Source of the DNA: Sphingomonas folli | Lineage (GTDB): Bacteria > Pseudomonadota > Alphaproteobacteria > Sphingomonadales > Sphingomonadaceae | Length of the DNA: 64,000 bases | Assembly: GCF_019429525.1 (NCBI RefSeq) | Contig: NZ_JAHXZL010000011.1 | Coordinates: 1-64,000 of the forward strand | Direction of reading: 5' to 3' | Shown: positions 1 to 9,376 of the stretch, in pieces | Layout: each line of letters starts with the position of its first letter | How positions within the stretch are numbered: position 1 is the stretch's first letter | Position numbers and translations under genes: made by a program | The notes under the pieces: model-generated | Seen by the model: only the letters and a program-made list of their open reading frames with translations | What the model was told of the DNA's origin: nothing | Databases searched by the model: none

Positions 1-240
1 TCCATACAGGCCAGCAGCCGTGATGATGGCTGCATCACAGGCCGGACACACGGAAGCACCTGAACCCGCGCGATCAAATCTCCCGAACACCCCCTTGTAT
101 CCGGTGGGGCGTCCACACACGGACGCTCGTTCATACCCGCACTCGACGTTCGGGGCGTTCTGCAGAGGCGTCCGGTAGGCCTTTTTGAGCGATTAAGCGG
201 CGTGCCAGGGTACTGCTTGTGGACGCTAGCGGGCGCAGGG

Positions 241-1731
241 TCACCGCCGCCCGATCTTTTTGTCAGCCCATCGCAGGAAGGTCTCCATGTTCGGTGCGTC
301 CGTATGACCACCCTCGTGCTGGCGCCAAGCGAGTTCGCCATCAAGAAGGTCGGTAGTCGGAGGCGGGATATCGACCGTCCTGTAGTCATTGCCGCGACCG
401 AGATCCCGCTTGTCGAGCAGGGTCCAAGCACGCCCAGCAGCAATCGTCGCCATGTAGCTGCCTTGCTGGTCGAGCCACGCTGCGTCGCCTTGCGCTGGGA
501 TGCCGTAGCTCACGAACGCCAAGCGCGGCGCGACGAGCGCCAGCAGTTCATGTGCGTCGACCGGTATGTCCGCCGCCGTTTTTCGGCCTAGCCGTCCCCG
601 CTCCGTGCCGTACTTGAGGAAATTGCCGGCCATCCAGTGGTAGCTGCCGGCGCCAGTCAGATTCTCGACCTGTTCGCCCAAGTTGCGGCGGTGTGGCTTC
701 ACGCCACCCTCACCCGACGAGCCGATCAGAACCATCGCGAACCGCTCGTCGAAGGCTGCGGCGACGAGCGCTGCTTTACCCCAACGCGACACGCCCTCGA
801 CGCCGACGTGCGCCGCGTCGATCTCCGGGCGCGTAGTCAGGTAATCAAGAAGCCGACTCGCGCCCCAGCCCCAGGCCCGCAATGCGCCCCATTGCTCCGG
901 TGTACGCGCCCGCCCCTGATTAGTGAGGCCGATCACCCCCTCTCGCAGGCCGGCGCCATCGTCGGCCTGGATGCTCGCGGTGTCGAGCAGCGCCACGCCC
1001 CAACCGTCCGCTGTGAGCTTGGTCACCCGATCGTCGCGGGGTGGAGTCGGCGGGAAGCTGCCGGGCTCCACGAATGCCAGCCCGGGATGCGCAGCGAAGA
1101 TCGATGCAAGCGATGGATCGCGCTGGAGCAGAAGCGCCTTCATCGCCTTGTCCAGGCGAGCGGCCTCGCGGGCGTCGGGCTGAGAGGGCGCGGGATACCG
1201 TGCCGGCGCGAACATGATGAGCAGGGGGACAGGTCCCTTCGCGTGGGCGGGCAGGACGAGCGTGGCCTTCATCTCGACCGCGATCTGCGGCGACGCTCGA
1301 TTGTCGAGGTGCCCGATCAGCTGTTGCGCGATCGCCGGCCGTCCTCCGATGTACTCACGATCGGCGCTGTCGACGCGCCAGGTGACCGATGGCGCGGCGG
1401 GAGGAACGTGTCCGTAGATCTCGCGCTCGAACAGCTCGACCAGCTCAGGCCGGCGCTCCCGCTTCCACATGGCCGCGCTGGTCACCGGGCGACCGTCCTG
1501 CATCGTCAGGAGATCGGGCCAGACCGGATAAGGGTTCGCCCTGGCTGGATCGTAGTTGGCCGCGTTCGGCGCTTCCGGATCACCGCTGGGGCCGGGGCGC
1601 AGTTGCACGATGCCCAATTGCCGCATCATGTCGTCATGGTCCTGTTTGGCCGTCCTAGGCACTTCTCCCGCGGTCGAAAGGAGCAGAGCCGCAAACAGAA
1701 GTCCGCTGGTTCGCCAACCACCTAGCCGCAT
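241..1731 (-). CDS. CE15-family glucuronoyl esterase-like hydrolase
   Basis: Serine hydrolase resembling carbohydrate esterase family 15, whose members cleave ester bonds between glucuronoxylan and lignin. The 496-residue protein starts with a basic then hydrophobic signal peptide (about residues 4-22), so it is probably exported. The nucleophile elbow GVSRWGKAA places the catalytic Ser near residue 315, which is the CE15 signature (G-x-S-R-x-G-K). A downstream SSGEGG segment may supply the acidic residue, and a late HEGGHTD segment (about residue 475) probably supplies the His. The length fits bacterial CE15 enzymes. No other polysaccharide-degradation gene is adjacent. The substrate is inferred from the family only; a related acetyl-esterase activity is possible. 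Confidence 0.8.
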   Translation of the reverse strand: MRLGGWRTSGLLFAALLLSTAGEVPRTAKQDHDDMMRQLGIVQLRPGPSGDPEAPNAANYDPARANPYPVWPDLLTMQDGRPVTSAAMWKRERRPELVELFEREIYGHVPPAAPSVTWRVDSADREYIGGRPAIAQQLIGHLDNRASPQIAVEMKATLVLPAHAKGPVPLLIMFAPARYPAPSQPDAREAARLDKAMKALLLQRDPSLASIFAAHPGLAFVEPGSFPPTPPRDDRVTKLTADGWGVALLDTASIQADDGAGLREGVIGLTNQGRARTPEQWGALRAWGWGASRLLDYLTTRPEIDAAHVGVEGVSRWGKAALVAAAFDERFAMVLIGSSGEGGVKPHRRNLGEQVENLTGAGSYHWMAGNFLKYGTERGRLGRKTAADIPVDAHELLALVAPRLAFVSYGIPAQGDAAWLDQQGSYMATIAAGRAWTLLDKRDLGRGNDYRTVDIPPPTTDLLDGELAWRQHEGGHTDAPNMETFLRWADKKIGRR

Positions 1732-2048
1732 CCACTACTCTCCTAGGGCGCTCGTTATCGCAAAGCGGCAAGGTACTGCCCGCCTGTAGAGCTGCAAGCC
1801 CGCCTGACGTTCTACAAATCCTTCTCGTTCCGACGCCTCCGCGTGCGCTCCGTAAGCGAAGGACTCGAGCGGGACTTGCCTATCGTCCCCCAAACCAAAT
1901 CCGTTCGTACCTCAGCACCGACGGGACAGCACACCGTGGCGACGACCCTATGCGGCCGTTCAGATGCGCCTTGTCGCTCGCCACTTCCGGTCACTCGTTC
2001 ATCTCGAATGAGGCGGAGTTGATACCCGTATAGCTTGGCAACCGGAGG
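1732..2048. other. intergenic, no gene recognised
   Basis: This lies between the esterase and the LysR gene. The short minus-strand ORFs here have arginine/serine-rich, shadow-like compositions and no recognisable motif. It presumably contains the esterase promoter, but no convincing -35/-10 pair stands out. Confidence 0.4.
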
Positions 2049-2963
2049 CTAAGCCCGGCTCGCGAACGCTTCCTCCAGCATACCGAGCGCCGCACGCACA
2101 GCTGGGTTGACCCGGCGGCTCTCCGGCCAGAGCGCAGTGATATTGTTACGCTCCACCGCGAAGTCGGCCAGCACAGGGACCAGTTCTCCCCGCTTGACGT
2201 ATGGCGCCGTGACGAACATGGCGCCCATGCCGATGCCGGCACCGGCGGCGAGCATGGCAACGAGGGCCTCGCTGACGTCGACGGTCAGTGTGGAGGGCGG
2301 AACGACCTCGACCACCTTGCCTTCGATCCGAAAAGGCCAGCGCAGCGGTTGTCCGGTGCTCTGGTAGCGCAGCGTGACCGTATCATGATCGGCCAGGTCG
2401 TCTGGGTGCGTCGGAATACCGCGCTGGGCGAGGTAGGCAGGAGATGCGAAGCAGCAAAGCTGCACGGGCGCCAGCTTGCGCGATAACAGTTGCGAGTCCG
2501 CGAGATCGCCGATGCGGACGGCGATGTCGATGCCCTCCTCGACGATGTTCACGAAGCGGTCGCTCAGCCGCAGATCGATTGACAGTTTAGGGTATCGGCG
2601 ACGGAATGCAGGGAGCGCCGGCGCGATCACGTGCACCCCGATCGGCAGCGAGGTCGCGATCCTCAGGCTGCCCGACGGCTCCGATCGCGTTGACGCCGCC
2701 ACCTGCCCGATCTCCTCTGCGTCGCGCAGCAGCCGGACCGCCCGATCGTGGAGCTCGCGGCCTTCTGCGGTCAGCGTCAACGAGCGAGTTGTACGCGTGA
2801 ACAGCGGAACGCCGAGCTGCTTCTCGAGCCGCTGGACGCTCTTGCTCACCGCCGAGGGTGAGATCGACAGCGACTGTGCAGCGGCGGTGTAACTGCCCAG
2901 CGTTCCCGCGCGCGCGAACGCGAGGAGGCCAGTGAGCCGTTCAAGCGCTATCTGTTCCTTCAC
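2049..2963 (-). CDS. LysR-family transcriptional regulator
   Basis: One-component regulator. An N-terminal winged helix (about residues 5-65) contains the classic LysR segments AAAQSLSISPSAVSKSVQRL and GVPLFTRTTRSLTLT. It is followed by a periplasmic-binding-protein-like effector domain. I chose the GTG at 2961-2963, seven codons before the ERLTGLLAFARAG segment, giving 304 residues (the usual LTTR length). An in-frame start at 3035 would run into the start region of the divergent oxidoreductase. The gene is transcribed away from the quinone-oxidoreductase-like gene at 3052, the usual layout in which a LysR protein controls its divergent neighbour, so it probably regulates that gene and the ABM monooxygenase. 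The effector is unknown. Confidence 0.88.
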   Translation of the reverse strand: MKEQIALERLTGLLAFARAGTLGSYTAAAQSLSISPSAVSKSVQRLEKQLGVPLFTRTTRSLTLTAEGRELHDRAVRLLRDAEEIGQVAASTRSEPSGSLRIATSLPIGVHVIAPALPAFRRRYPKLSIDLRLSDRFVNIVEEGIDIAVRIGDLADSQLLSRKLAPVQLCCFASPAYLAQRGIPTHPDDLADHDTVTLRYQSTGQPLRWPFRIEGKVVEVVPPSTLTVDVSEALVAMLAAGAGIGMGAMFVTAPYVKRGELVPVLADFAVERNNITALWPESRRVNPAVRAALGMLEEAFASRA

Positions 2964-3051
2964 GGCATCACTGAAGCGCCACTTACCACCATTATCAACC
3001 CCGCCAGGCGATCGTACCTCGTGCCGCCCGGACATGACGAAGGAGATGGCG

Positions 3052-4068
3052 GTGAGCGAGACGATGATGGCCGTACAGCTGCACGCATTCGGCGGGCCCG
3101 ATGTTTTGCGCTACGAGGAGGCGCCGCGCCCGGCGGTCGGATCGGGCGAGGTGTTGGTCCGGGTTCACGCGGTCGGCATCAATCCACCCGACCTGTACCT
3201 GCGCGACGGCTACCGGACCATGCCGCCCGAGTGGCAGCCTCATCCTGCATTCCCGATCATCATCGGCACCGATGTGTCGGGTGTCGTGATCGACATGGCT
3301 GATGACGTGGCGGGCTTCGCCGTTGGGCACGAGGTCTTCGCGATGGTGCGCTTCCCACAAGACCTGATGAAGGGCAGCGATGCCTATGCCCAATACGTCA
3401 GGGTGTCCGCCAAGGAACTTGCGCACAAGCCCGCGGGGATCGACCATATCCACGCGGGCGCTGCCCCCATGTCGCTGCTGACGGCATGGCAGTTCCTGAT
3501 CGACCTCGGCCATGACGCGCCTAATCCGTTCCAGTCGTTTCGCCACGAACCCGTGCCGCTTGCGGGCAAGACGGTGGTGGTCAACGGCGCCGGCGGTGGA
3601 GTGGGTCACCTGCTCGTCCAACTCGCCAAATGGCAGGGCGCGCACGTCATCGCTGTCGCGGCGGGTGAAAACGCGACGCTGATGCGCGATCTCCATGTCG
3701 ACCGGTTCATCGACTACACCGAGCAGGCCGCCGAGGAGGTGATCCACGACGCGGACCTTGTCGTCGACGCTGTCGGCGGCGCCAGCATGGAGCGGTTCCT
3801 CCGCGTCCTCAAACCCGGCGGCGCGCTGTTCCTTGTCAACCCGCTTGGCTTCACGGGCCATGACGAGGCGCGCGAACGCGGCATCACCGTGTCGTCCACC
3901 CAGGTCCGCTCCAACGGGCCGCAGCTCCAAGAAGCGGGGCGCCTGCTCGAACACGGCACGGTCCGCGTTGTAGTAGACAGCCACTACCCTCTGGCCAAGG
4001 CGGCACTCGCCCACACGCGTGCCGCCAAGCGTGGCATCCAGGGCAAGATCGTCCTGGCTGTCGCCTGA
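3052..4068 (+). CDS. MDR-family NADPH:quinone oxidoreductase-like protein
   Basis: Medium-chain dehydrogenase/reductase of the zinc-independent quinone oxidoreductase branch. It has a GroES-like N-terminal domain (GSGEVLVRVHAVGINPPDLY) and a Rossmann nucleotide-binding motif VNGAGGGVGHLLVQLAKWQG. No zinc-ligand Cys cluster is visible, which suits quinone or enone reduction by NADPH rather than zinc alcohol dehydrogenase chemistry. AAGGAG at 3040-3045 is six bases upstream of the GTG at 3052, which I prefer; ATG codons at 3034 and 3046 are alternatives. The ABM-domain gene follows after 32 bp, so the two probably form an operon for quinone or electrophile detoxification under the divergent LysR regulator. 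Confidence 0.82.
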   Translation: MSETMMAVQLHAFGGPDVLRYEEAPRPAVGSGEVLVRVHAVGINPPDLYLRDGYRTMPPEWQPHPAFPIIIGTDVSGVVIDMADDVAGFAVGHEVFAMVRFPQDLMKGSDAYAQYVRVSAKELAHKPAGIDHIHAGAAPMSLLTAWQFLIDLGHDAPNPFQSFRHEPVPLAGKTVVVNGAGGGVGHLLVQLAKWQGAHVIAVAAGENATLMRDLHVDRFIDYTEQAAEEVIHDADLVVDAVGGASMERFLRVLKPGGALFLVNPLGFTGHDEARERGITVSSTQVRSNGPQLQEAGRLLEHGTVRVVVDSHYPLAKAALAHTRAAKRGIQGKIVLAVA

Positions 4069-4100
4069 CCATCGCACCCGCAAGCAGGAAGCGCCCTCCC

Positions 4101-4403
4101 ATGCTGATCGTCACCGGCTACATAGCCGTTCCCTCCTCTGATCTCTGGCGCTTTGTGGAGGAGGTCAGCCATCTCGCGAGCGTCACGCGGCAGCGCGACG
4201 GCAACCTATCCTACGACGTTGCCGTGCTCGATGCGGCAGGTGGGCGGCTGCTGGTAGCCGAGCGGTGGCGTGACGAGGCGGCACTTGCCGCGCATCTGAT
4301 GGCCAGCGAAACGGTCGCCTTTGTCTCCCGGTGGCAGGGCCAGATGTTAGGAGACGTTCGCCAGTACGACGCGCGAAACGAGCGTCCGATCGCCACGACA
4401 TGA
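4101..4403 (+). CDS. ABM-domain (YgiN-like) putative quinol monooxygenase
   Basis: A small protein of 100 residues with the antibiotic-biosynthesis-monooxygenase fold pattern. It shows the hallmark segments LIVTGYIAV, GNLSYDVAVLD, LLVAERWRDEAALAAHL and VSRWQG. Such proteins are cofactor-free dimeric oxygenases or quinol-binding proteins, and YgiN-type members act with quinone reductases. An AGGAAG ribosome-binding site precedes the ATG. Its place directly after an MDR quinone oxidoreductase supports a joint role in a quinone redox cycle. The substrate is unknown. Confidence 0.78.
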   Translation: MLIVTGYIAVPSSDLWRFVEEVSHLASVTRQRDGNLSYDVAVLDAAGGRLLVAERWRDEAALAAHLMASETVAFVSRWQGQMLGDVRQYDARNERPIATT

Positions 4404-4661
4404 GGCGGCGTGCTTGTTCTAAGCCGACAGTAGGACAGAAGGCTCAGGAGGGCAGACCCAGGACCGGACGCTCAGGCTGTCCTCCCCGATCGCGAACTCC
4501 GGACATCCGTTCAGGTGCCGATTAACGGCTGATATTGGGCCGTTAGCTGACTAGCAGCTTTCGGATCACGAGCGGGCGAGAGCCGCCGTTCGGTAGCGCG
4601 TTCACGGGGGTCAGTGCGCCGTTAAGAACCTGTTAGCGTCGTGCCGTTCTCCCAAGGCTCG

Positions 4662-6578
4662 TCACGGCAGCGACGAAGGCGGCTTTAACATCCCTGGAAC
4701 CCGGAACGTGACTAGATAACGTGGCAGCTCGGCATCCGTCGGAACGAAAACGTCCAGCCAAAAACATTCCTCGAGGCTGGGCGGCGGTCCGACTCGGTCG
4801 GCAAGTTCAAGGATACCAAGGAAGCCCAGCCTCACCCCCGTCGCCTGATACGTTGCGGCTTGGCCGCGGTAGTTCATCGCCACCGATGGATCGACCCGCC
4901 CGCTATGCTTCTTGAGCTCGATAATGAACCGAAACGCTCCAAAGCCGATATAGAGGTCAGTACGGCCCGCTGCGACTCCGGTAACCTCGGACCTTACGTC
5001 CGCCGCAGACATATTGCCCGCGAGCCATTCACGTAGGTCGAACTGGAGGTCCGCCTCGCTGGCTGCCTTGGATCGAAGATACGCGATTCTAGTCCCTGCA
5101 GTGCGCTTGTCTGCGTCCTGGCGGTCAGAGCAGAAAGCAATGATCTGCAAAAGCAGATCATCGAAGCGTTGGCGCACGACGCCCTGATAATCCGGACATG
5201 CAGCGAGCGAGAACGCGATCTCTTCGAAGATGCGGTTGACCACCGGTCTTGCCGGCAACTCTCGCTGTGAGATATGAGCCGCCAATGCTGTTTCCAGCGC
5301 CTGCGCCAGATCAGCGGGGAGGTCTCGTCCTGCTTGCTCATCGGGGAGGACGCCGCTCAGCAGAGGGTAGCTGGCGTCCTCCAGCGCTATACGCGGGCGG
5401 TTCTCCGGCTGACGCGCCCGAATTGCGAGACGCAGGTTTTCCGCTGCTGGACGAAGCTGTGGATGCCAAGCCTTGTCCGCCAGCAGATCGTCTAAATGAG
5501 CGATCAGGCCCGCCTGCCGAACGAAGCTCGCCTCGATTCGTGGCGCGAATAATTGGTGCAGGTTCCTGCCAAGCAGGATCGTACGGTCAGCCTCGTAGAG
5601 GACGAGGACCTGTTCAAGCAGCTGCGCCGCATTGAGCCAGCTCGGACGGGTGAGGTTGACAGCGACTTGCTGGGCAATGTCCACGACCCTGAGCCACTCA
5701 ACCTCGCGGTCGCAGCGTGGCTGCAGCCAGCTTGGCACCGGACCTACGGCAAGGAGGCCTTGCCGTTCATTTACCGCACGTTCGAGACCAGCGAGTAGTC
5801 CTTCGAGTTTCTTAGGGGCCATGCCCATAGCGAACCCCGCGAGCGTATCGACAATGGCGAGATAAGCTTTGGCGTCGCCCCTATCGGGGTCGGCAAGAAG
5901 CACCGTTTCGAAGAGCTCGCGGGCGACAGCCATGCGTGCAAGGGCGTCGTCCAATGAAGGCGCGTCCAGAGCTTCAGCAAAGCGCGCCAACGCCAGCTCG
6001 AACGCTGAACCGGGTGCGGCATCGTCCACGCATTGAAGCCGCGCCAATGTGTCGAGCAGCGGCCCCTCTCGCCAGCGGTGGAATGCCGCGCCGACAAGCA
6101 CAGCGGCGTGCTCGGCAAACAAGCCGGGCTCCTCGGCGGTCAGCTCGGCCATGATGCCAAGCAACCGATAGCGCGCCGCGGGCTCAACTAGCGCGATGCG
6201 AAACAAAGCTTCCATAGCATAAGTGGCTAGCAAGGACTGCCCAACGGCGGCACGATCCTCGACGCGGAAAACCAAGACTGCGACGAGCGGGCGCGACAGC
6301 AGGTCGGCCAGCGCTTTGCTGTCCAGGACCAAGCCGAGGGCATCGCGAAAGCTGGCCGGCGTACGGCAGGCGGCGAATCCTTGCAGAAGGACCGGCGCCA
6401 ATGCAGCACGATCGGCATCCGATGCCCGAGCTGTCGCAGCGACGAGAATGTCGAGAAACGGACCGGCGACGATTTGCGGCGCCGCTTCGATGATTGCCGT
6501 CACGCCGCCGAGGTCCTCGAGCGAGGCAGAATCCTTCGACACAGCTCGCTCGAGGCGCTCGGCGACACTCACGGGCAA
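4662..6578 (-). CDS. PD-(D/E)XK-like nuclease, third gene of SMC-like ATPase operon
   Basis: A 638-residue protein with no recognised N-terminal family. The first roughly 500 residues look alpha-helical and leucine/alanine rich, as in a helical-repeat scaffold. The C-terminal part carries a PD-(D/E)XK-like pattern: Glu near 531, then GRTDLYIGFG with Asp near 541, then FIIELKK with Glu 554 and Lys 556, and a trailing Gln (YRGQAATY, near 573). That spacing is typical of restriction-endonuclease-fold domains. The ATG lies about 15 bp after the stop of the Rad50-like ATPase, so the two are probably co-transcribed. I infer that this is the DNA-cleaving effector of a three-gene defence system. The nuclease call rests on motif spacing only. 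Confidence 0.62.
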   Translation of the reverse strand: MPVSVAERLERAVSKDSASLEDLGGVTAIIEAAPQIVAGPFLDILVAATARASDADRAALAPVLLQGFAACRTPASFRDALGLVLDSKALADLLSRPLVAVLVFRVEDRAAVGQSLLATYAMEALFRIALVEPAARYRLLGIMAELTAEEPGLFAEHAAVLVGAAFHRWREGPLLDTLARLQCVDDAAPGSAFELALARFAEALDAPSLDDALARMAVARELFETVLLADPDRGDAKAYLAIVDTLAGFAMGMAPKKLEGLLAGLERAVNERQGLLAVGPVPSWLQPRCDREVEWLRVVDIAQQVAVNLTRPSWLNAAQLLEQVLVLYEADRTILLGRNLHQLFAPRIEASFVRQAGLIAHLDDLLADKAWHPQLRPAAENLRLAIRARQPENRPRIALEDASYPLLSGVLPDEQAGRDLPADLAQALETALAAHISQRELPARPVVNRIFEEIAFSLAACPDYQGVVRQRFDDLLLQIIAFCSDRQDADKRTAGTRIAYLRSKAASEADLQFDLREWLAGNMSAADVRSEVTGVAAGRTDLYIGFGAFRFIIELKKHSGRVDPSVAMNYRGQAATYQATGVRLGFLGILELADRVGPPPSLEECFWLDVFVPTDAELPRYLVTFRVPGMLKPPSSLP

Positions 6579-6593
6579 ACGCGCGCGGCCCGC

Positions 6594-8522
6594 TTACCAC
6601 ACATAGGCATCCCCAAGCGCCACGCGGCAACGACCGGCTTTCAGCTGGCTCAAGATCGCGGTCGGATTTGCGCTCGCGACGAAGATTTGGAGTCCGGCGG
6701 TTTCGCGGGCGATCGTCTGAAGCTCACCAATCAGTGCGGTGAAGTCGACGTCGCTCACTTCCTCGGCTCCGGGCGAATCGACGATTAAGAGGCCCGGATG
6801 GCGCCCGACGCCGCGGGCTTCACCGACGCGCAGCAAGGCGATCGCGGTCGCCAGCCGGAGCCGGAGCCGCTCGCCCGCCGTCACTCTCGAGAACGTATCC
6901 TTCATGCCACCCTTGGTCAGTGCAAGGGTTGCGTTGGTGTTGAGCGCAACCTGTTCCAACGCCTTGACACCGAGGCGCCGGGCTAGCTCAAGGATCTCGG
7001 CATTGAGGGCCTCGAGGATGTCGCTGCGCCCTTCTTCATAGGCCTTCTGCGTTTCCAAATCGGCGGCGACGACGAGCTTCAGGTCCGGATCGTCAGCCAC
7101 TGGCGCGGCTGGTGTTTGGCGCTCGCGTATGGCGCCCTCGAGGCGTGCGACCTCCAATTCCGCGTGCCGTCGCTTCTGGAAATCCGCGCTGCGCAGCGCA
7201 GCATCGAGCGAAGCCTGTGCTTCCTGCCGAGCCTTCTGGTTTTCGGTTAGCTGGGCGAGCAGGCCTTTGGCGTGCAACTCGACATGCGCCGCGGCCTTTG
7301 CCGAGGCCTCCATGCGAGCCTCGGCTTCGACGATCGTTTCACTGGCACCTTCGAACTCGTCAATCGGGATGTGCTCGGAGCATAAAGAGCAGCTCAGTGT
7401 CACGCTTTCCTGCTTGAGCTTGGTCGACGCCACTTTCGTCTCGCACCTGGGGCAGCAGGTCGGCTCAAGTCCATTAAAGAACTGGCTCGCGACGATGTTC
7501 TCGCGAAGATCGCGCAAGGCACGGTCATCCTCATTGGCGAAACCACGCATCGTGCTCGCTTCGGCCTGCGCCTGAGCGAGCTTTATCTGCAATTCCGCTC
7601 CGGTCGCACCCAGCTTTGCGACCGCTTCCGCGCGCTGCTGGAGTTCGGCAGCACTGGCCAGTTCGGCAGGCAAGGCCGCGAGCACCTTGCGTGCTTCATC
7701 CAGATCTTTGCCAATGCGTAATCGCGCGACCTCGGCATCCAAAGCGCGCTGGGTCGCTGTCCGACTGGCTTGGTCGCGGCGTTGCTCCAACTCTTTGCGT
7801 GCCGTTCCCGTCTGCATCTTGGTGGTTGCCCAAGGTAAGCCGACATAAAGTTGTAAGATGCGCGCGGGCAGACCGGCCATCGCGATATCGCCTAGCAGGA
7901 CCTTGTGGTCACCTCCGAAATACAGCCCCCCGGCCAGTGCCGACCAGCCATGCTCGACGGCCTGCTTTTCTCCCTCGCCGCCGCTCATGGAGGGCATCGG
8001 ATCCAAATTCAACGCTTGCATCATAAAGCGTGACATGACCGCCGCGAAGCCTTCGCTGGTCGTGAACGGGTCGAGTTCGGTGGCACCGCCATCGGGGCGC
8101 AGGAGAAAAAGCCCGCCGACGGGCGTGGCATCGAAGACATCGAAGCGCACCCGATAAGGTTGACCATCGAGGGTGAAGTCGAGCGACACCCACTGGATCC
8201 AGCTTCTGACATCGGTCTGGAGGTTCTTCGTTACGCCCCGCAGGCACCAGAGCATGATCTCGAGCACCGTGGACTTGCCGGCGAAATTCTTCTCGCTGGT
8301 GATGGCCCACACGCCTTGGTCCAGATCAGCCCACTCAAAATCGATGTCGCCGCTCATTGACCCGCCCTTCGCGCCTTTGAAGGCGAGACTAGTGAGCGTC
8401 AGCGAGCGTGCCCGGCGCGCAGGTCGATCAGGCGAAATCCCCCAGCGGCGCAGGCGAAGCTCGGCGTCCTTCACCGGCAAGTCCGCTCGCGCGGCAACGG
8501 CTTCGATCCATTGTTGGGACAT
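6594..8522 (-). CDS. Rad50/SMC-like ATPase with zinc-hook-like Cys motif
   Basis: ABC-class ATPase of the SMC/Rad50/RecN type, 642 residues. Walker A is SEKNFAGKST (about 76-85). An alanine/glutamate/arginine-rich coiled coil (about 240-345) leads to CCPRC (356-360) and CSLC (378-381), like a zinc hook or zinc ribbon. A second coiled coil follows (about 395-470). Then come a signature-like segment TAGERLRLRLA (about 547) and Walker B LLIVDSPG with Asp near 582. A Ser follows the Walker B Asp where Glu is usual, but AEE comes three residues later. It is the middle gene of three co-oriented genes, 7 bp downstream of the first. I infer that it senses or clamps foreign DNA and gates the nuclease encoded downstream. 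Confidence 0.8.
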   Translation of the reverse strand: MSQQWIEAVAARADLPVKDAELRLRRWGISPDRPARRARSLTLTSLAFKGAKGGSMSGDIDFEWADLDQGVWAITSEKNFAGKSTVLEIMLWCLRGVTKNLQTDVRSWIQWVSLDFTLDGQPYRVRFDVFDATPVGGLFLLRPDGGATELDPFTTSEGFAAVMSRFMMQALNLDPMPSMSGGEGEKQAVEHGWSALAGGLYFGGDHKVLLGDIAMAGLPARILQLYVGLPWATTKMQTGTARKELEQRRDQASRTATQRALDAEVARLRIGKDLDEARKVLAALPAELASAAELQQRAEAVAKLGATGAELQIKLAQAQAEASTMRGFANEDDRALRDLRENIVASQFFNGLEPTCCPRCETKVASTKLKQESVTLSCSLCSEHIPIDEFEGASETIVEAEARMEASAKAAAHVELHAKGLLAQLTENQKARQEAQASLDAALRSADFQKRRHAELEVARLEGAIRERQTPAAPVADDPDLKLVVAADLETQKAYEEGRSDILEALNAEILELARRLGVKALEQVALNTNATLALTKGGMKDTFSRVTAGERLRLRLATAIALLRVGEARGVGRHPGLLIVDSPGAEEVSDVDFTALIGELQTIARETAGLQIFVASANPTAILSQLKAGRCRVALGDAYVW

Positions 8523-8529
8523 CAGCGGG

Positions 8530-9243
8530 CTAGCCTCCGAGTAGTGCTGCGAGGCGAGCGCGGACGCGCTCGGTGACTGGCACGATCACGCGCTTGAGCT
8601 CAGTCTCCTTATACTCAGCTTGCAGATACTGGCGATCCTTGAGTGCCTTGCCGCCCAGATCTCCGGCAATTTGCGCAACGATCTTCGCGCGGTCCCGATA
8701 CCAAGCCAATTCCTCGGCGCTCGATGCGAGCGTGTCCATGGCGGCCCGTCCCTTCATCGTTAGGAGATAATGGTGCTCCTGAACCTTCCCCGGCGTTCCG
8801 CTCCGGCGGATAATCACGAGATCGGCCACGCGCAGGATTGCGAGCGCATTGTCGAGTGGCTCGAAGGCGCCGAAATGATAACGGATCATCGGCAGCCGGC
8901 GCAGGTCAGGCTCGCGGTCCTCGAAGACGCGACGAGCCAGGTCAAGCAGCTCCTGCGCGCCCGTTGCCTCGAACTCGTTGAGCAGTTCATTCGCCAGATA
9001 GTCAGGGTTCCGCATCCAGAAATCGAGCGCCTGAAGCCGTGACTGGGAGTGGAGCACCGCGACAACGCTTGGCCCCCATGCACCAGCGGCGACGGGGGAA
9101 CTGGCTGCATTGATGCTGGCAAGAAGGCGTACCGCGCTCTGCCTGTCCGATGCCTTGGCAATCTCTGACACGATGCCCGATGCTCCCACCCAACTGGTAC
9201 GATGGTGGGTGCGCTGCTGTTTGGCAATGCTGATTGATCGCAA
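8530..9243 (-). CDS. small first component of the ATPase/nuclease operon
   Basis: An unrecognised protein of 237 residues from a TTG codon. The central part (about 60-170) is helical with a winged-helix-like look, including LPMIRYHFGAFEPLDNALAI and HHYLLTMKGRAAMDTL. The tail is charged. It precedes the Rad50-like ATPase by 7 bp and could be the middle component of an ABC-three-component system. The start is doubtful. In another frame, TTG/ATG at 9338/9335 with a TAAGG ribosome-binding site opens a sensible N-terminus (MATFGKKRSSGSIS) that does not join this ORF, so a frameshift or an upstream mini-ORF is possible. Confidence 0.5.
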   Translation of the reverse strand: MRSISIAKQQRTHHRTSWVGASGIVSEIAKASDRQSAVRLLASINAASSPVAAGAWGPSVVAVLHSQSRLQALDFWMRNPDYLANELLNEFEATGAQELLDLARRVFEDREPDLRRLPMIRYHFGAFEPLDNALAILRVADLVIIRRSGTPGKVQEHHYLLTMKGRAAMDTLASSAEELAWYRDRAKIVAQIAGDLGGKALKDRQYLQAEYKETELKRVIVPVTERVRARLAALLGG

Positions 9244-9376
9244 GTGACGCAGCCTGGTACGAGCGCCCGGATCTGGCGATAGCTGTCGTTAAGCGAAATG
9301 GACCCGGAGGATCGCTTCTTTCCAAACGTCGCCATCAAGCCTTACGAGGCGGCGAATGAGGCGCATTGAGACACTT

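Noticed and set aside
1812..1994. 60-codon minus-strand ORF between esterase and LysR gene
   Set aside because: No motif, no ribosome-binding site, composition like random GC-rich sequence.
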